Assembly: GCF_007997385.1 (NCBI RefSeq)
Contig: NZ_VOSC01000025.1
Location: forward strand, 310,292-374,291
Direction: 5' to 3'
Source of the DNA: Seonamhaeicola algicola
GTDB lineage: Bacteria > Bacteroidota > Bacteroidia > Flavobacteriales > Flavobacteriaceae
Length of the DNA stretch: 64,000 nucleotides
This document shows, one piece after another, positions 55,532 to 64,000 of this stretch; position 1 is the first letter of the stretch; each line of letters opens with the position of its first letter. The translations under genes were made by a program, and so were the position numbers. The notes under the pieces are model-generated. The model was given only the letters and a program-made list of their open reading frames with translations, ran no database searches and was not told where the DNA came from.

Positions 55532-57283
55532 ATGAAAACTAAATGGAGAATTTTACTAATGCTACCTTTTTTTGCCCTAATGTTATTTACAGCATGCCAA
55601 GAAGAAGTAGTTGAAATTACAGAACCATCAGAATCTGAGGCCTTAGTTGCTGAGGCAGAATTAACAGCCTTTGTTAGTGCTACCGCTAAAATGGATGGCT
55701 CTAAAGATAATATTATAGACCAAGCAAGCTGTATATCAGTTAAATTGCCACTTACGGTTATTGTAAACGGTTTAGAAATTATTGTAGATTCTGAAGAAGA
55801 TTTTGATGTCATTGAAGCCATTTTTGATGAATTTGATGATGATGAAGATAATTTAGATATGATTTTTCCAATTACAGTAATTAATGCTGAACATGAAGAA
55901 ATTACCGTTAACAATGAAGATGAACTTGAAGCTTATGTTGAAGCCTGTGCTGGCGAAAACGAAGAGGATGATGATATTGAATGTATAGATTTTAACTATC
56001 CAATATCATTCTCAATTTTTAATGCCGATTTTCAAATAATTGACACCATTCAAATTGAAAACGATAAGCAATTGTTTCGTTTCATGAAACGCATAAAAAA
56101 CAAAGAAGTAATTGCAAGTATTAATTACCCTGTAAGCTTAGTATTAGCCGATGGTACTCAAATTGAGGTTAACAATAATCAAGAACTTCACAATACAATT
56201 AAAGACGCTAAAAATGCTTGCGATGAAGATGATGATAATGACCATAATGATGACGATTTTACTAAAGAACGTTTAGATGAATACCTAAAAAAATGCCCAT
56301 GGTTAGTTAAAGAATTTAAAAGAGATAACCAAGATAATACTGAAGGCTTCTTTGAGTATGCAATTAATTTTAAGGAAGATGGTGTAGTAATAATGAGAGA
56401 CAGAGAAGGCGATATTTTAACAGGAAATTGGGAAACCAGAATTACCGATAGAGGAGCCAAAATAAAAATGACTTTTGAAAACTTAGCAGACTTTACACTA
56501 GATTGGTATGTGTATGAAATTGAAGAAGGTAAAGTTAAAATTTATCAAGAAGGCGGTAACCGTATTATTTTAAAACGTAATTGTGATGTTGTTATTGAAC
56601 ACACAAAAGAACGTGTAGAAAACTACCTAAAAGAATGTTTGTGGCGTATTACAAAAATTAATGTAGAAGGAACTGATAATGATAAGCAATACATTGGAAC
56701 GCCTTTAAAATTTTACGATGATAATGTAGTTAAAATTAGAGTTGACGGACAATTAATTGAAGGCACTTATGAAGTAATAGTAAGAAATGCTGGTATAGGG
56801 TTAGAAATTAATTTAGAGGGCAGGCCAAATTTAAAATTACAATGGTTAATAACATTTCTTTCTGAAAACTTAATAAAACTTGAAAATGTAAATAACCAAA
56901 TGGTTTTAGCTAGACATTGCCCAGAGCAAGACCAAGATATAAACTACATTTTAGATGTATTAGTTTCTAGTGAATGGAAAGTTGCAAACTACACAGATAT
57001 GGGGGCAGATGAAACTCAAAACTACGCAGCATATGTAATTGGGTTTAATGAAAACGGAAAAGTATTTGCAGAAGGCAATGGCAACAACTTCTACGGCTCA
57101 TGGTTATCATACAGAAACGAAGGATTGTTTTTAGGTTTAAACTTTAAAACACAAGATGAACCTTTTAGTGAATTTACACACCGTTGGAAAATTAAAGAAA
57201 TATCACCTAACAGAGTAGAGTTAAAAGACTATTCATCTACAGGCGAAATAGAGCGTATTCTGGTACTAGAAAGCACACAATAA
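55532..57283 (+). CDS. Large acidic lipoprotein with internal repeats, function unknown
   Basis: About 583 residues from the ATG at 55532. A lipobox (LMLFTACQEE) places it on a membrane. Two N-terminal repeats of about 80 residues follow (LPLTVIVNGLEIIVDSEEDF with FPITVINAEHEEITVNNEDEL, and NYPISFSIFNADFQIIDTI with NYPVSLVLADGTQIEVNNNQ). Acidic runs lie between them (DEDDDNDHNDDD). Three tandem lipocalin-like repeats come next, each with a WxVxxF/W start and a C-terminal ILxRxC or ILVLES end. I do not recognise a named family. The upstream motif shared with fecR suggests control by the neighbouring sigma factor. Confidence 0.8.
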   Translation: MKTKWRILLMLPFFALMLFTACQEEVVEITEPSESEALVAEAELTAFVSATAKMDGSKDNIIDQASCISVKLPLTVIVNGLEIIVDSEEDFDVIEAIFDEFDDDEDNLDMIFPITVINAEHEEITVNNEDELEAYVEACAGENEEDDDIECIDFNYPISFSIFNADFQIIDTIQIENDKQLFRFMKRIKNKEVIASINYPVSLVLADGTQIEVNNNQELHNTIKDAKNACDEDDDNDHNDDDFTKERLDEYLKKCPWLVKEFKRDNQDNTEGFFEYAINFKEDGVVIMRDREGDILTGNWETRITDRGAKIKMTFENLADFTLDWYVYEIEEGKVKIYQEGGNRIILKRNCDVVIEHTKERVENYLKECLWRITKINVEGTDNDKQYIGTPLKFYDDNVVKIRVDGQLIEGTYEVIVRNAGIGLEINLEGRPNLKLQWLITFLSENLIKLENVNNQMVLARHCPEQDQDINYILDVLVSSEWKVANYTDMGADETQNYAAYVIGFNENGKVFAEGNGNNFYGSWLSYRNEGLFLGLNFKTQDEPFSEFTHRWKIKEISPNRVELKDYSSTGEIERILVLESTQ

Positions 57284-57340
57284 TTAAAAATAGAAACTTG
57301 GATTTTCGGTTTTTAGGTTAATTAGCTAAGTTTCCTATTA

Positions 57341-57369
57341 AAAGGCTGTCAATATTGGCAGCCTTTTTT
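57341..57369 (+). terminator. Terminator after the acidic lipoprotein gene
   Basis: AAAGGCTGTCAA (57341-57352) pairs with TTGGCAGCCTTT (57355-57366), with one G-U pair, followed by a T run. It separates this unit from ffh. Confidence 0.88.
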
Positions 57370-57414
57370 ATGTATTTTACAAAAAACAAACTTTATAAAT
57401 ACAGGGCAATTCAC

Positions 57415-57422
57415 TAAATTTG
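57415..57422 (+). promoter_or_regulatory. -7 promoter element of ffh
   Basis: TAAATTTG matches TAnnTTTG. A CTTTA about 20 bp upstream could serve as the -33 element. It lies 25 bp before the ffh start. Confidence 0.55.
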
Positions 57423-57447
57423 CAATTCTTAAAATTTAAAGAAAATT

Positions 57448-58776
57448 ATGTTTAATAATTTAAGTGATAAATTAGATAAAGCTTTACACGTATTAAAGGG
57501 GCACGGAAGTATAACCGAAGTAAATGTTGCTGAAACCCTAAAAGAAGTAAGACGCGCTTTATTAGATGCCGATGTTAACTTTAAAATAGCCAAAGATTTT
57601 ACCAACAAGGTAAAAGAAAAAGCACTTGGGCAAGATGTATTAACTACATTACAACCAGGGCAATTAATGGTTAAAATTGTAAAAGATGAGTTAACACAAC
57701 TTATGGGTGGTGATGCAGCAGGTATTAATTTATCAGCTACACCAAGCGTAATTTTAATGTCTGGTTTACAGGGTTCTGGTAAAACTACCTTTTCGGGTAA
57801 ACTAGCAAACTATCTTAAAAATAAAAAAACTAAAAAACCGTTATTAGTAGCTTGTGATGTGTATCGTCCTGCAGCAATAGATCAGTTACATGTTGTTGGA
57901 GATCAAATAGGTGTTGAGGTTTTTAGCGATAGAGGAAATAATGATCCTGTAGCAATTTCGCAAGCAGCAATAGCACATGCAAAATCTAACGGGCATAATG
58001 TAGTCATTATTGATACCGCAGGTCGTTTAGCCGTTGATGAAGCTATGATGACTGAAATATCAAACATTCATAAAGCCATCCAGCCACAAGAAACCTTGTT
58101 TGTGGTAGATTCTATGACGGGGCAAGATGCCGTTAACACAGCAAAAGCATTTAATGATGTATTAAATTTTGATGGTGTTATACTTACCAAATTAGATGGT
58201 GATACACGTGGTGGTGCAGCAATTTCAATTAAATCTGTTGTAAATAAACCCATTAAATTTATTGGTACAGGTGAAAAAATGGAAGCTATTGATGTGTTCC
58301 ATCCTTCACGTATGGCCGATAGAATATTAGGCATGGGAGATGTTGTGTCTCTTGTTGAAAGAGCTCAAGAACAGTTTGATGAAGAAGAAGCAAGAAAACT
58401 TCAAAAGAAAATTGCAAAAAACAAGTTTGGCTTTGATGATTTCTTAAAACAAATTCAGCAAATAAAGAAAATGGGTAACATGAAAGACCTTATTGGTATG
58501 ATACCTGGCGCTGGAAAAATGATGAAAGATGTAGATATTGATGACGATGCTTTTAAAAGTATTGAAGCTATTATCCACTCAATGACGCCAAAAGAAAGAG
58601 AAAACCCATCAATAATTAATGCAAGTAGAAAAAAACGCATAGGTAAAGGCTCAGGGACTTCAGTACAAGAGGTAAACCAATTGTTAAAACAATTTAACCA
58701 AATGAGTAAAATGATGAAAATGATGCAAGGTGGTGGTGGCCGTAAAATGATGCAAATGATGCAAAACATGCGTTAA
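57448..58776 (+). CDS. ffh: Signal recognition particle protein Ffh
   Basis: 442 residues. The N domain (MFNNLSDKLDKALHVLKGHGSITEVNV) precedes the G domain: GLQGSGKTT near residue 106, DVYRPAAIDQL, DTAGRLAVDE and TKLDGDTRGGAAISI. The C-terminal M domain is methionine-rich (MSKMMKMMQGGGGRKMMQMM) and binds the SRP RNA and signal peptides. With FtsY it carries nascent membrane proteins to SecY. The SRP RNA gene is not visible near it. folD follows on the same strand after 106 bp. Confidence 0.97.
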   Translation: MFNNLSDKLDKALHVLKGHGSITEVNVAETLKEVRRALLDADVNFKIAKDFTNKVKEKALGQDVLTTLQPGQLMVKIVKDELTQLMGGDAAGINLSATPSVILMSGLQGSGKTTFSGKLANYLKNKKTKKPLLVACDVYRPAAIDQLHVVGDQIGVEVFSDRGNNDPVAISQAAIAHAKSNGHNVVIIDTAGRLAVDEAMMTEISNIHKAIQPQETLFVVDSMTGQDAVNTAKAFNDVLNFDGVILTKLDGDTRGGAAISIKSVVNKPIKFIGTGEKMEAIDVFHPSRMADRILGMGDVVSLVERAQEQFDEEEARKLQKKIAKNKFGFDDFLKQIQQIKKMGNMKDLIGMIPGAGKMMKDVDIDDDAFKSIEAIIHSMTPKERENPSIINASRKKRIGKGSGTSVQEVNQLLKQFNQMSKMMKMMQGGGGRKMMQMMQNMR

Positions 58777-58803
58777 TCTTGTTAAAAGTTAAAAGTTAAA
58801 AGT

Positions 58804-58830
58804 GTCATGCTGAGCGCAGTTGTGGCATCT
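58804..58830. repeat. Dispersed GTCATGCTGAGC-type repeat
   Basis: GTCATGCTGAGCGCAGTTGT...GGCATCT lies between ffh and folD. The GTCATGCTGA...GCATCT frame recurs in intergenic DNA of many Bacteroidota genomes; I rely on memory for that, so it needs a search. Three AAAGTTA-type words lie just upstream. Confidence 0.5.
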
Positions 58831-58882
58831 TAAAAAATAAAAAATAAAACTTGGCGTCTTTTACGCCTTTGCTAGAAAAACT

Positions 58883-59758
58883 ATGACAATTTTAGACGGT
58901 AAAAAAGTTAGTAACGATATTAAAGAAGAAATAGCAGAACACGTAGCTGCTATGGTAACAAAAGGTGAAAAAGTACCTCATTTAGCCGCCATATTAGTTG
59001 GTAGTGATGGTGCAAGTATGACCTATGTAAATGCAAAAGTAAAAGCCTGCCAAAAAATAGGTTTTAATTCTACGCTAATTGAATTACCCGAATATACTTC
59101 AGAAGAAGAATTGTTAGAAAAAATACACGAGTTAAACAACAACAATGATATTGATGGTTTTATAGTACAGTTGCCATTGCCAGAACAAATAGATGAGCAA
59201 AAAGTGCTAATGGCTATAGACCCTGATAAAGATGTAGATGGTTTTCACCCAACAAATGTAGGCCGAATGGCTTTAGATTTACCAACTTTTTTACCAGCAA
59301 CACCATACGGAATTATGGAGTTATTGGAGCGTTACCAAGTTGAAACATCAGGTAAAAATGTTGTGGTTATGGGGCGTAGCCATATTGTAGGACGCCCAAT
59401 GAGTATTTTAATGAGCCAGAAACGTAAAGCAGGCGACGCTACAGTTACAGTAGTTCATAGTCGTTCAAAAAACTTAAAAGAAATTACTTTAGCTGCCGAT
59501 ATTATTGTGGCTGCCATAGGTATATCAGAGTTTTTAACCGGCGATATGGTTAAAGAAGATGTTGTGGTTATTGATGTTGGTATTACGCGTGTACCAGACC
59601 AAACCAAAAAAAATGGTTACCGTTTAGCAGGCGATGTTCATTTTGAAAGCGTAAGTAAAAAGGCAAGCTATATTACACCAGTTCCTGGTGGTGTTGGCCC
59701 AATGACTATTGCTATGCTTTTAAAAAATACGCTTTTAGCAAGAGAAAGAAAGGCCTAA
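58883..59758 (+). CDS. folD: Methylenetetrahydrofolate dehydrogenase/cyclohydrolase FolD
   Basis: 291 residues. [28 protein letters not shown] with the catalytic Lys in the YVxxK motif, [36 protein letters not shown] (NADP-binding) and [19 protein letters not shown] give all FolD blocks. It converts 5,10-methylene-THF to 10-formyl-THF in one-carbon metabolism. A GGCGT-CTTTT-ACGCC hairpin lies about 18 bp before the start at 58853-58867, and may affect initiation. Confidence 0.97.
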   Translation: MTILDGKKVSNDIKEEIAEHVAAMVTKGEKVPHLAAILVGSDGASMTYVNAKVKACQKIGFNSTLIELPEYTSEEELLEKIHELNNNNDIDGFIVQLPLPEQIDEQKVLMAIDPDKDVDGFHPTNVGRMALDLPTFLPATPYGIMELLERYQVETSGKNVVVMGRSHIVGRPMSILMSQKRKAGDATVTVVHSRSKNLKEITLAADIIVAAIGISEFLTGDMVKEDVVVIDVGITRVPDQTKKNGYRLAGDVHFESVSKKASYITPVPGGVGPMTIAMLLKNTLLARERKA

Positions 59759-59825
59759 TTGTTAAAATAAGGAAAGTGTATTTGTTTTTATAATAGGTTT
59801 TTTAGTAAAGCTTAATAAATAATAT

Positions 59826-60560
59826 TTACTTTTTCCAATTTAAAAATACGTTTAAAAAATGTTCTTTTTTACGAGTAGATACGGGTATTTTTTTGCCATT
59901 TTTTAAATAAATAATACCAGATTTATCATATTTATCTATAAATTTTAAGTTAACCATAAAAGATTGGTGCGGTCTTATAAACGAAGCTAATGTTAAGCGT
60001 TCTTCAAATTCTTTTAATGTTTTTGAAACTAAATATCTTTTTTCATTACTACAATGAAAAGTAGTGTAGCCTTTATCAGATTCGCAAAACAAAAGATCAT
60101 TTAAATCAATAACTTGAAAACTATCTTGTAGTGATAAAATTAATTTAGAATCTTCATCATTCCATATATCTTTTACAGTTTTTATTTGTTGTTTCTGTTT
60201 AGCTGTAGGTATAGCTGTAACTTTTTTTACAGCAGTTTCAAGTTCTTCTAAATCTACAGGTTTTAAAATGTAATCAACAGCTCCAATTTTTATAGCTTTT
60301 AAAGCATATTCTTCATAAGCAGTAATAAATATAATTTTAAAATCTAGATGCTCTGTTTGTTCTAAAAAATCAAAGGCATTACCATCTGTTAGGTTAATAT
60401 CTAAAAAAATTAATTCTGGTTTACAGCTATTTGTTACAATTACAGCATCTTTAACAGATTCACATTCGCCAATTACGTCAACTTTGGTGTCTATTAATTG
60501 TAATAAATTAAGTAAACCTTGCCTTATGTATGATTTATCTTCTACTATTAGTGCTTTCAT
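59826..60560 (-). CDS. LytTR-type response regulator
   Basis: 244 residues. The receiver domain has MKALIVEDKSYIRQGLLNLL at the start and the phosphoacceptor D54 in IFLDINLTDG; the switch Thr/Lys lie in IFITAYEEYALKAIKIGAVDYILKPVDL. The C-terminal LytTR DNA-binding domain reads LLFCESDKGYTTFHCSNEKRYLVSKTLKEFE. Its partner kinase gene lies upstream with only 4 bp between. Targets are not visible in the window. Confidence 0.93.
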   Translation of the reverse strand: MKALIVEDKSYIRQGLLNLLQLIDTKVDVIGECESVKDAVIVTNSCKPELIFLDINLTDGNAFDFLEQTEHLDFKIIFITAYEEYALKAIKIGAVDYILKPVDLEELETAVKKVTAIPTAKQKQQIKTVKDIWNDEDSKLILSLQDSFQVIDLNDLLFCESDKGYTTFHCSNEKRYLVSKTLKEFEERLTLASFIRPHQSFMVNLKFIDKYDKSGIIYLKNGKKIPVSTRKKEHFLNVFLNWKK

Positions 60561-60564
60561 TAAT

Positions 60565-62730
60565 TTAAATTATTATGTAAGGAATTTCAAGTGTAACTAG
60601 AGTGCCTTGTTTTCCATAAATTTGTTTGTCTTCAATCTTTACAGAACCAGGTATCTTTAAATCTTTTGAAAGTATTTTAATACGTTCTGAAGTTATAGTT
60701 GTAGATAATGATTTTTTGTGCTTTGCTTTACTGTAGCGTTGGTAGTTAACACCAACACCATTATCACAAATAGTACAAATTAATTTTTTATTTAAATATC
60801 TTAAGCGAATATCTATTTTTTTGTTTTCTTTTTGATTAATAAAAGCATGTTCTACGGCATTTTCTACAAAGGGTTGAATGAGCATTGGTGGTACTTCAAA
60901 TAATTTTGTATTTACAGTGTTTTCAACTGTAATAGTACATTTATACGCTTCATTTTCTAGATTTTGAAGTGTTAAATAATCTTGAACAGCTCTTAATTCT
61001 TGAGTTAATGAAACTGTTTTGTCTCTTGAGTTTTCTAGGGTTAGCCTAAGTAATTTTGAAAATTTTGATAGATAATGAATTGATTTTTTTTCTTCTTTAT
61101 TTAAAATCATGCCCTGTAATACTGAAAGCGAATTGAAAATAAAATGAGGTGTCATTTGAGAGCGTAATAACTTTTGTTCCATGACTACATTTTGAGTTTT
61201 AGATTTTACATTCTTTAATTTTTGGGCAAAAATAATAGAGCCTAGTATAATAGAGATTAACAGTATTCCAATAATGGCCCATAAATAGTGCCGTTTAGAT
61301 TTTTCTAAATTTTGAGAAGTAGTTTGTACTGTTTTTTTTAATTGTAATTCTTTAATACTAGCAGAATCTAGTGCTTGCTTATATTTATACTCGTACTCTA
61401 ATTGGGTAATTTTTTCAATGTTTTCTTTATTAAAAAGACTATCGTTTAATTTTTTATACTCTATATGGCTAACTAAAGATTTTTTATAGTTTCCTGTTTC
61501 TTTGTAGATATTAAAAAGTAGTTTTTCTGTATCTCTTTGTATATCTGTTAATTTTAATTTATTGGCTATTTTTTGGCACTTTAAACCAAAAATTAAAGCC
61601 TTATTAAATTGCTTTTTTTTAAAATAAATTTTTCCTAAACCTAGATAAGATCCGCATAACCCGCGCTTATTTTCAATTTCAATGTTTATATTTTTTGCAT
61701 TCTCAAAATAAGAATTAGCTTTATGTAGCTCATTTAGTTCAAAATAGATTTCGCCTATTTTGTTTAAAGTTTCGGCTTCATCTGATCTGTTGTGTTTTTT
61801 TATGTATACATTCAAAGCGGCAGTAAAATACTCAAGTGATTTCTCATATTCCTTTTTGTATTTATAAGATTCTCCTAGGTTGTGAGAAATTGATCCGTAA
61901 TTATCATGGTTAGGTTCATTTAAGGCTTTTTTATGAAATGAAATAGCTTTGTCATAATCTTGTATACGTATATAAATATTACCTATTGATATTAGGGCGT
62001 CACTTATATTTTTTGGTTCTCTAAATTTCTTAGCATTTTCTAGTGCCTGGTTTAAATATTTTAGTGCCAAAGGATGATTACCTTGGTGGCTGTACATATT
62101 GCCTATAGAGGTTAAACATTCCTGAAAAATCTTATGATTACCATTTTTATCACTTATTAATAAAGCCTTGTTGTAATAAGAAATACATTCATCAAATTTG
62201 CCAATTTTATAATAGTAATACCCAATATAATATAAATCTTCTTCAACTTTTTCATTTCCAATACGTTCTCTATATTTTACACGCTGTTTCCTATAATGTA
62301 TGGCATTATTAAAATTACCTTGGTTATTGCTAAAAATACTTAAATTCCTATAAGAATTTATAACTTGTTGATGCATGTTTATTTCATTAAACAATGAAAT
62401 AGCTTCTTTGTAATACGTATCTCCAAATTGGTAATTTGAATTCCTGCTAATAATTAAACCTTTGTAAAATAAACTGATAGCTATACCTTTTTTAAATTTT
62501 ACTTCTTTTGAAATGGTTTCAGCTTCATCTAGAAATTTTATATTTTCCTGAAAATCATTTTTATAATTATTTTCAACTATTTTTAGGAGAAGATTAACTC
62601 TTAATGTATCTTTTTTGTGCTGTAATTTCAACTCATTTTTTAAACTATCAATTTTTTTGGTCTGAGCAAAAACGTACGTGTTACATAAAATGAGGATTAG
62701 CATCACTAGATGTATGTGGAATGTTTTCAT
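60565..62730 (-). CDS. TPR sensor histidine kinase of the LytS/YehU type
   Basis: About 721 residues from the ATG at 62730. A signal peptide (FHIHLVMLILILCNTYVFAQ) is followed by some ten TPR units (for example ECLTSIGNMYSHQGNHPLAL and NHKIFQECLTSIG), a membrane helix (YLWAIIGILLISIILGSIIFA) and the His-kinase domain with the H-box RSQMTPHFIFNSLSVLQGM. An ATPase domain follows with EVPPMLIQPFVENAVEHA (N-box) and CDNGVGV (G-box). The TPRs probably sense peptides or proteins in the periplasm. It pairs with the response regulator downstream. Confidence 0.92.
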   Translation of the reverse strand: MKTFHIHLVMLILILCNTYVFAQTKKIDSLKNELKLQHKKDTLRVNLLLKIVENNYKNDFQENIKFLDEAETISKEVKFKKGIAISLFYKGLIISRNSNYQFGDTYYKEAISLFNEINMHQQVINSYRNLSIFSNNQGNFNNAIHYRKQRVKYRERIGNEKVEEDLYYIGYYYYKIGKFDECISYYNKALLISDKNGNHKIFQECLTSIGNMYSHQGNHPLALKYLNQALENAKKFREPKNISDALISIGNIYIRIQDYDKAISFHKKALNEPNHDNYGSISHNLGESYKYKKEYEKSLEYFTAALNVYIKKHNRSDEAETLNKIGEIYFELNELHKANSYFENAKNINIEIENKRGLCGSYLGLGKIYFKKKQFNKALIFGLKCQKIANKLKLTDIQRDTEKLLFNIYKETGNYKKSLVSHIEYKKLNDSLFNKENIEKITQLEYEYKYKQALDSASIKELQLKKTVQTTSQNLEKSKRHYLWAIIGILLISIILGSIIFAQKLKNVKSKTQNVVMEQKLLRSQMTPHFIFNSLSVLQGMILNKEEKKSIHYLSKFSKLLRLTLENSRDKTVSLTQELRAVQDYLTLQNLENEAYKCTITVENTVNTKLFEVPPMLIQPFVENAVEHAFINQKENKKIDIRLRYLNKKLICTICDNGVGVNYQRYSKAKHKKSLSTTITSERIKILSKDLKIPGSVKIEDKQIYGKQGTLVTLEIPYIII

Positions 62731-62861
62731 TTTACTAATAAACAATTTAATTTTGATAGTAAATAAAATAATTAGAGCTCTATATTCTCGGTCATTATAA
62801 AAATTAACCGCAAACTTTTTTAAAAGTATGCGGTTAGTTAATAATTAGATGTTGCGTTATG

Positions 62862-64000
62862 CTACTTTACAAATTTTTTAGCAATTCTACCTTCATTAAA
62901 TTGTAACTCTAAAATATAAATACCATTTGATAATGTTTCTGTTGAAATAAAGGTTGCCTTACCTTGAGTAATTTTTGCGCCAGTTATATTGTAGATAGAA
63001 TACTTTTTTAAAGTTAAACCATTATCTGATGTTATTTCTAAACCATTATCTTTTGTAATTACTTTAATTTGGTTATTAAGCTCAAATTGTGAAGCACTTA
63101 ATGTGTTAACAGAGTTAAAACCAGTCCATAATGCTCCAGGGTTTGTAACGTAAGCACCTTCCGTTCCTGAAGGTATATGTAGGTTAACACTACTTCGTGA
63201 TAGATTGAATGTATCTGAATTAGGGTTACTGCTTGTACTTATGGTAGGGGGCACTATGCCTTCACAATAAACATCTGTTATAATATCTCCCATTCCTCCA
63301 AAAGCAATAACTCCAATATTGGTAACACTTTCAGGTATAGTTATTGTTGTTAAACCTGTAAAACGAAATGCATAATCGCCTATAACAGAAACATTATTTC
63401 CTAATGTTATATTTGTCATATTTTGGTTTTGTGCAAAAGCACCATTATTAATAGTAGTTACATTGTTTGGTATAGTAACTGAAGCTAAATTGTTAATAAA
63501 GAAAGCTTTTTCGCCAATATTTGTAAGAGTACTGGGCAAGGTCACATCTGTTAGTCCTTTGTTTTCAAAAGCTTGGGTTCCTATTTCAATAACGCTATAG
63601 GTTATTAAACCATTTGGAATTGTAGTAGGAATATTTACTACGGTTCCGCCAGTAGTATTGTAATCTATTACTTTTACAGTGCTATTAGCAGCCGAAATAA
63701 CTTCGTATGTAATATAATTATAAACATAAGTATCTCCTGTATTTAAATTTTCTGTTACGGTATTAAAACCTGTCCACAGAGCACCAGAGTTTGTAACATA
63801 AGCTCCCGTTGTACTTGTTGGTATGTATAAGTCTATGTTGCTTCTGTTTCCTCCTACAGCAAATGAATCGCTATTACTTGCTGCGGTTGTTATTGTTGGA
63901 GGTGCTGTAGCCAATGAGGTAACTGTTGTTAAGGGGTTTCCTCTAAAAGCACCAATACCTATGCTGTTAACATTTTCAGGTATGGTAATACCTTGTAATT
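62862..64000 (-). CDS. BspA-like leucine-rich repeat surface protein with T9SS tail, N-terminus missing
   Basis: The gene is cut by the right edge; about 379 residues are visible. BspA-like repeats follow each other (LTDVTLPSTLTNIGEKAFFI, NLASVTIPNNVTTINNGAFA, NMTNITLGNNVSVIGDYAF). A module with YIPTSTTGAYVTNSGALWTGF occurs twice (near the visible start and again before the tail). The C-terminus has a type A T9SS sorting domain (SIYNITGAKITQGK, LSNGIYILELQFNEGRIAKKFVK), so it is exported through the type IX pathway and held at, or shed from, the cell surface. Binding targets are unknown. An internal TTG at 63914 is not the start. Confidence 0.85.
   Translation of the reverse strand, partial: LQGITIPENVNSIGIGAFRGNPLTTVTSLATAPPTITTAASNSDSFAVGGNRSNIDLYIPTSTTGAYVTNSGALWTGFNTVTENLNTGDTYVYNYITYEVISAANSTVKVIDYNTTGGTVVNIPTTIPNGLITYSVIEIGTQAFENKGLTDVTLPSTLTNIGEKAFFINNLASVTIPNNVTTINNGAFAQNQNMTNITLGNNVSVIGDYAFRFTGLTTITIPESVTNIGVIAFGGMGDIITDVYCEGIVPPTISTSSNPNSDTFNLSRSSVNLHIPSGTEGAYVTNPGALWTGFNSVNTLSASQFELNNQIKVITKDNGLEITSDNGLTLKKYSIYNITGAKITQGKATFISTETLSNGIYILELQFNEGRIAKKFVK

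Overview
The window reads as a chromosomal segment of a marine-type Flavobacteriaceae (Bacteroidota). The DNA is AT-rich. It carries two SusC/SusD pairs, an ECF sigma/FecR/TonB receptor set, a type IX secretion (T9SS) sorting tail, rpsL-rpsG-fusA-rpsJ running straight into the S10 cluster without tuf, and promoters of the Bacteroidota form TTTG-N19-20-TAnnTTTG (for example TTTG/TACCTTTG ahead of rpsL). I cannot name the genus from sequence alone. I saw no rRNA, tRNA, CRISPR array, transposase or prophage.

Layout. 1-8.3 kb holds housekeeping genes: the C-terminus of Mpl, a Tim44-like protein, a DUF1569 protein, RadC, a polysaccharide deacetylase-like protein overlapping a YjjG-type HAD phosphatase, a secreted unknown, RarA, a rhomboid protease and RlmB. 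8.3-18.1 kb holds two tandem SusC/SusD transport units, each with its own matching promoter and hairpin terminator and no adjacent glycoside hydrolase or regulator. A short Omp85-family protein follows. 20.0-37.7 kb is the translation super-cluster (str, S10, spc and alpha operons), then carA, eno and gltA. 42-44 kb has two amidinotransferase-fold hydrolases (the second CtlX-like) and a CpeT-like lipoprotein. 44.5-48.8 kb has a TPR histidine kinase and divergent argS, separated by a 460-bp gene-free stretch with a long hairpin. 48.9-57.3 kb holds a GH2 glycosidase, an STN-type TonB receptor, FecR, an ECF sigma factor and a divergent, very acidic, internally repeated lipoprotein. 57.4-62.7 kb has ffh, folD and a LytS/LytR-like two-component pair. 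The right edge cuts a BspA-like repeat protein with a T9SS tail.

Most interesting signals. (1) The same bipartite motif (GGGTAGGA, 15 bp, TTGTTTTATAA) lies upstream of fecR and of the divergent acidic lipoprotein gene. This predicts that the ECF sigma factor drives both and ties the lipoprotein to the receptor system. (2) The rpsJ-rplC gap holds a nested structure in which a hairpin hexaloop is exactly complementary to the next six bases, overlapping a terminator-like hairpin: a candidate ribosomal-protein attenuator or pseudoknot. (3) Other long gaps in the ribosomal cluster also hold structured leaders (before rpsH, rpsD, rpoA, rplQ). The alpha operon is split by a 19-bp-stem hairpin plus a new promoter before rpsD. 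(4) Four consecutive spacers from secY to rpsK are each about 100 bp and hairpin-prone; two share a nearly identical 65-bp repeat.
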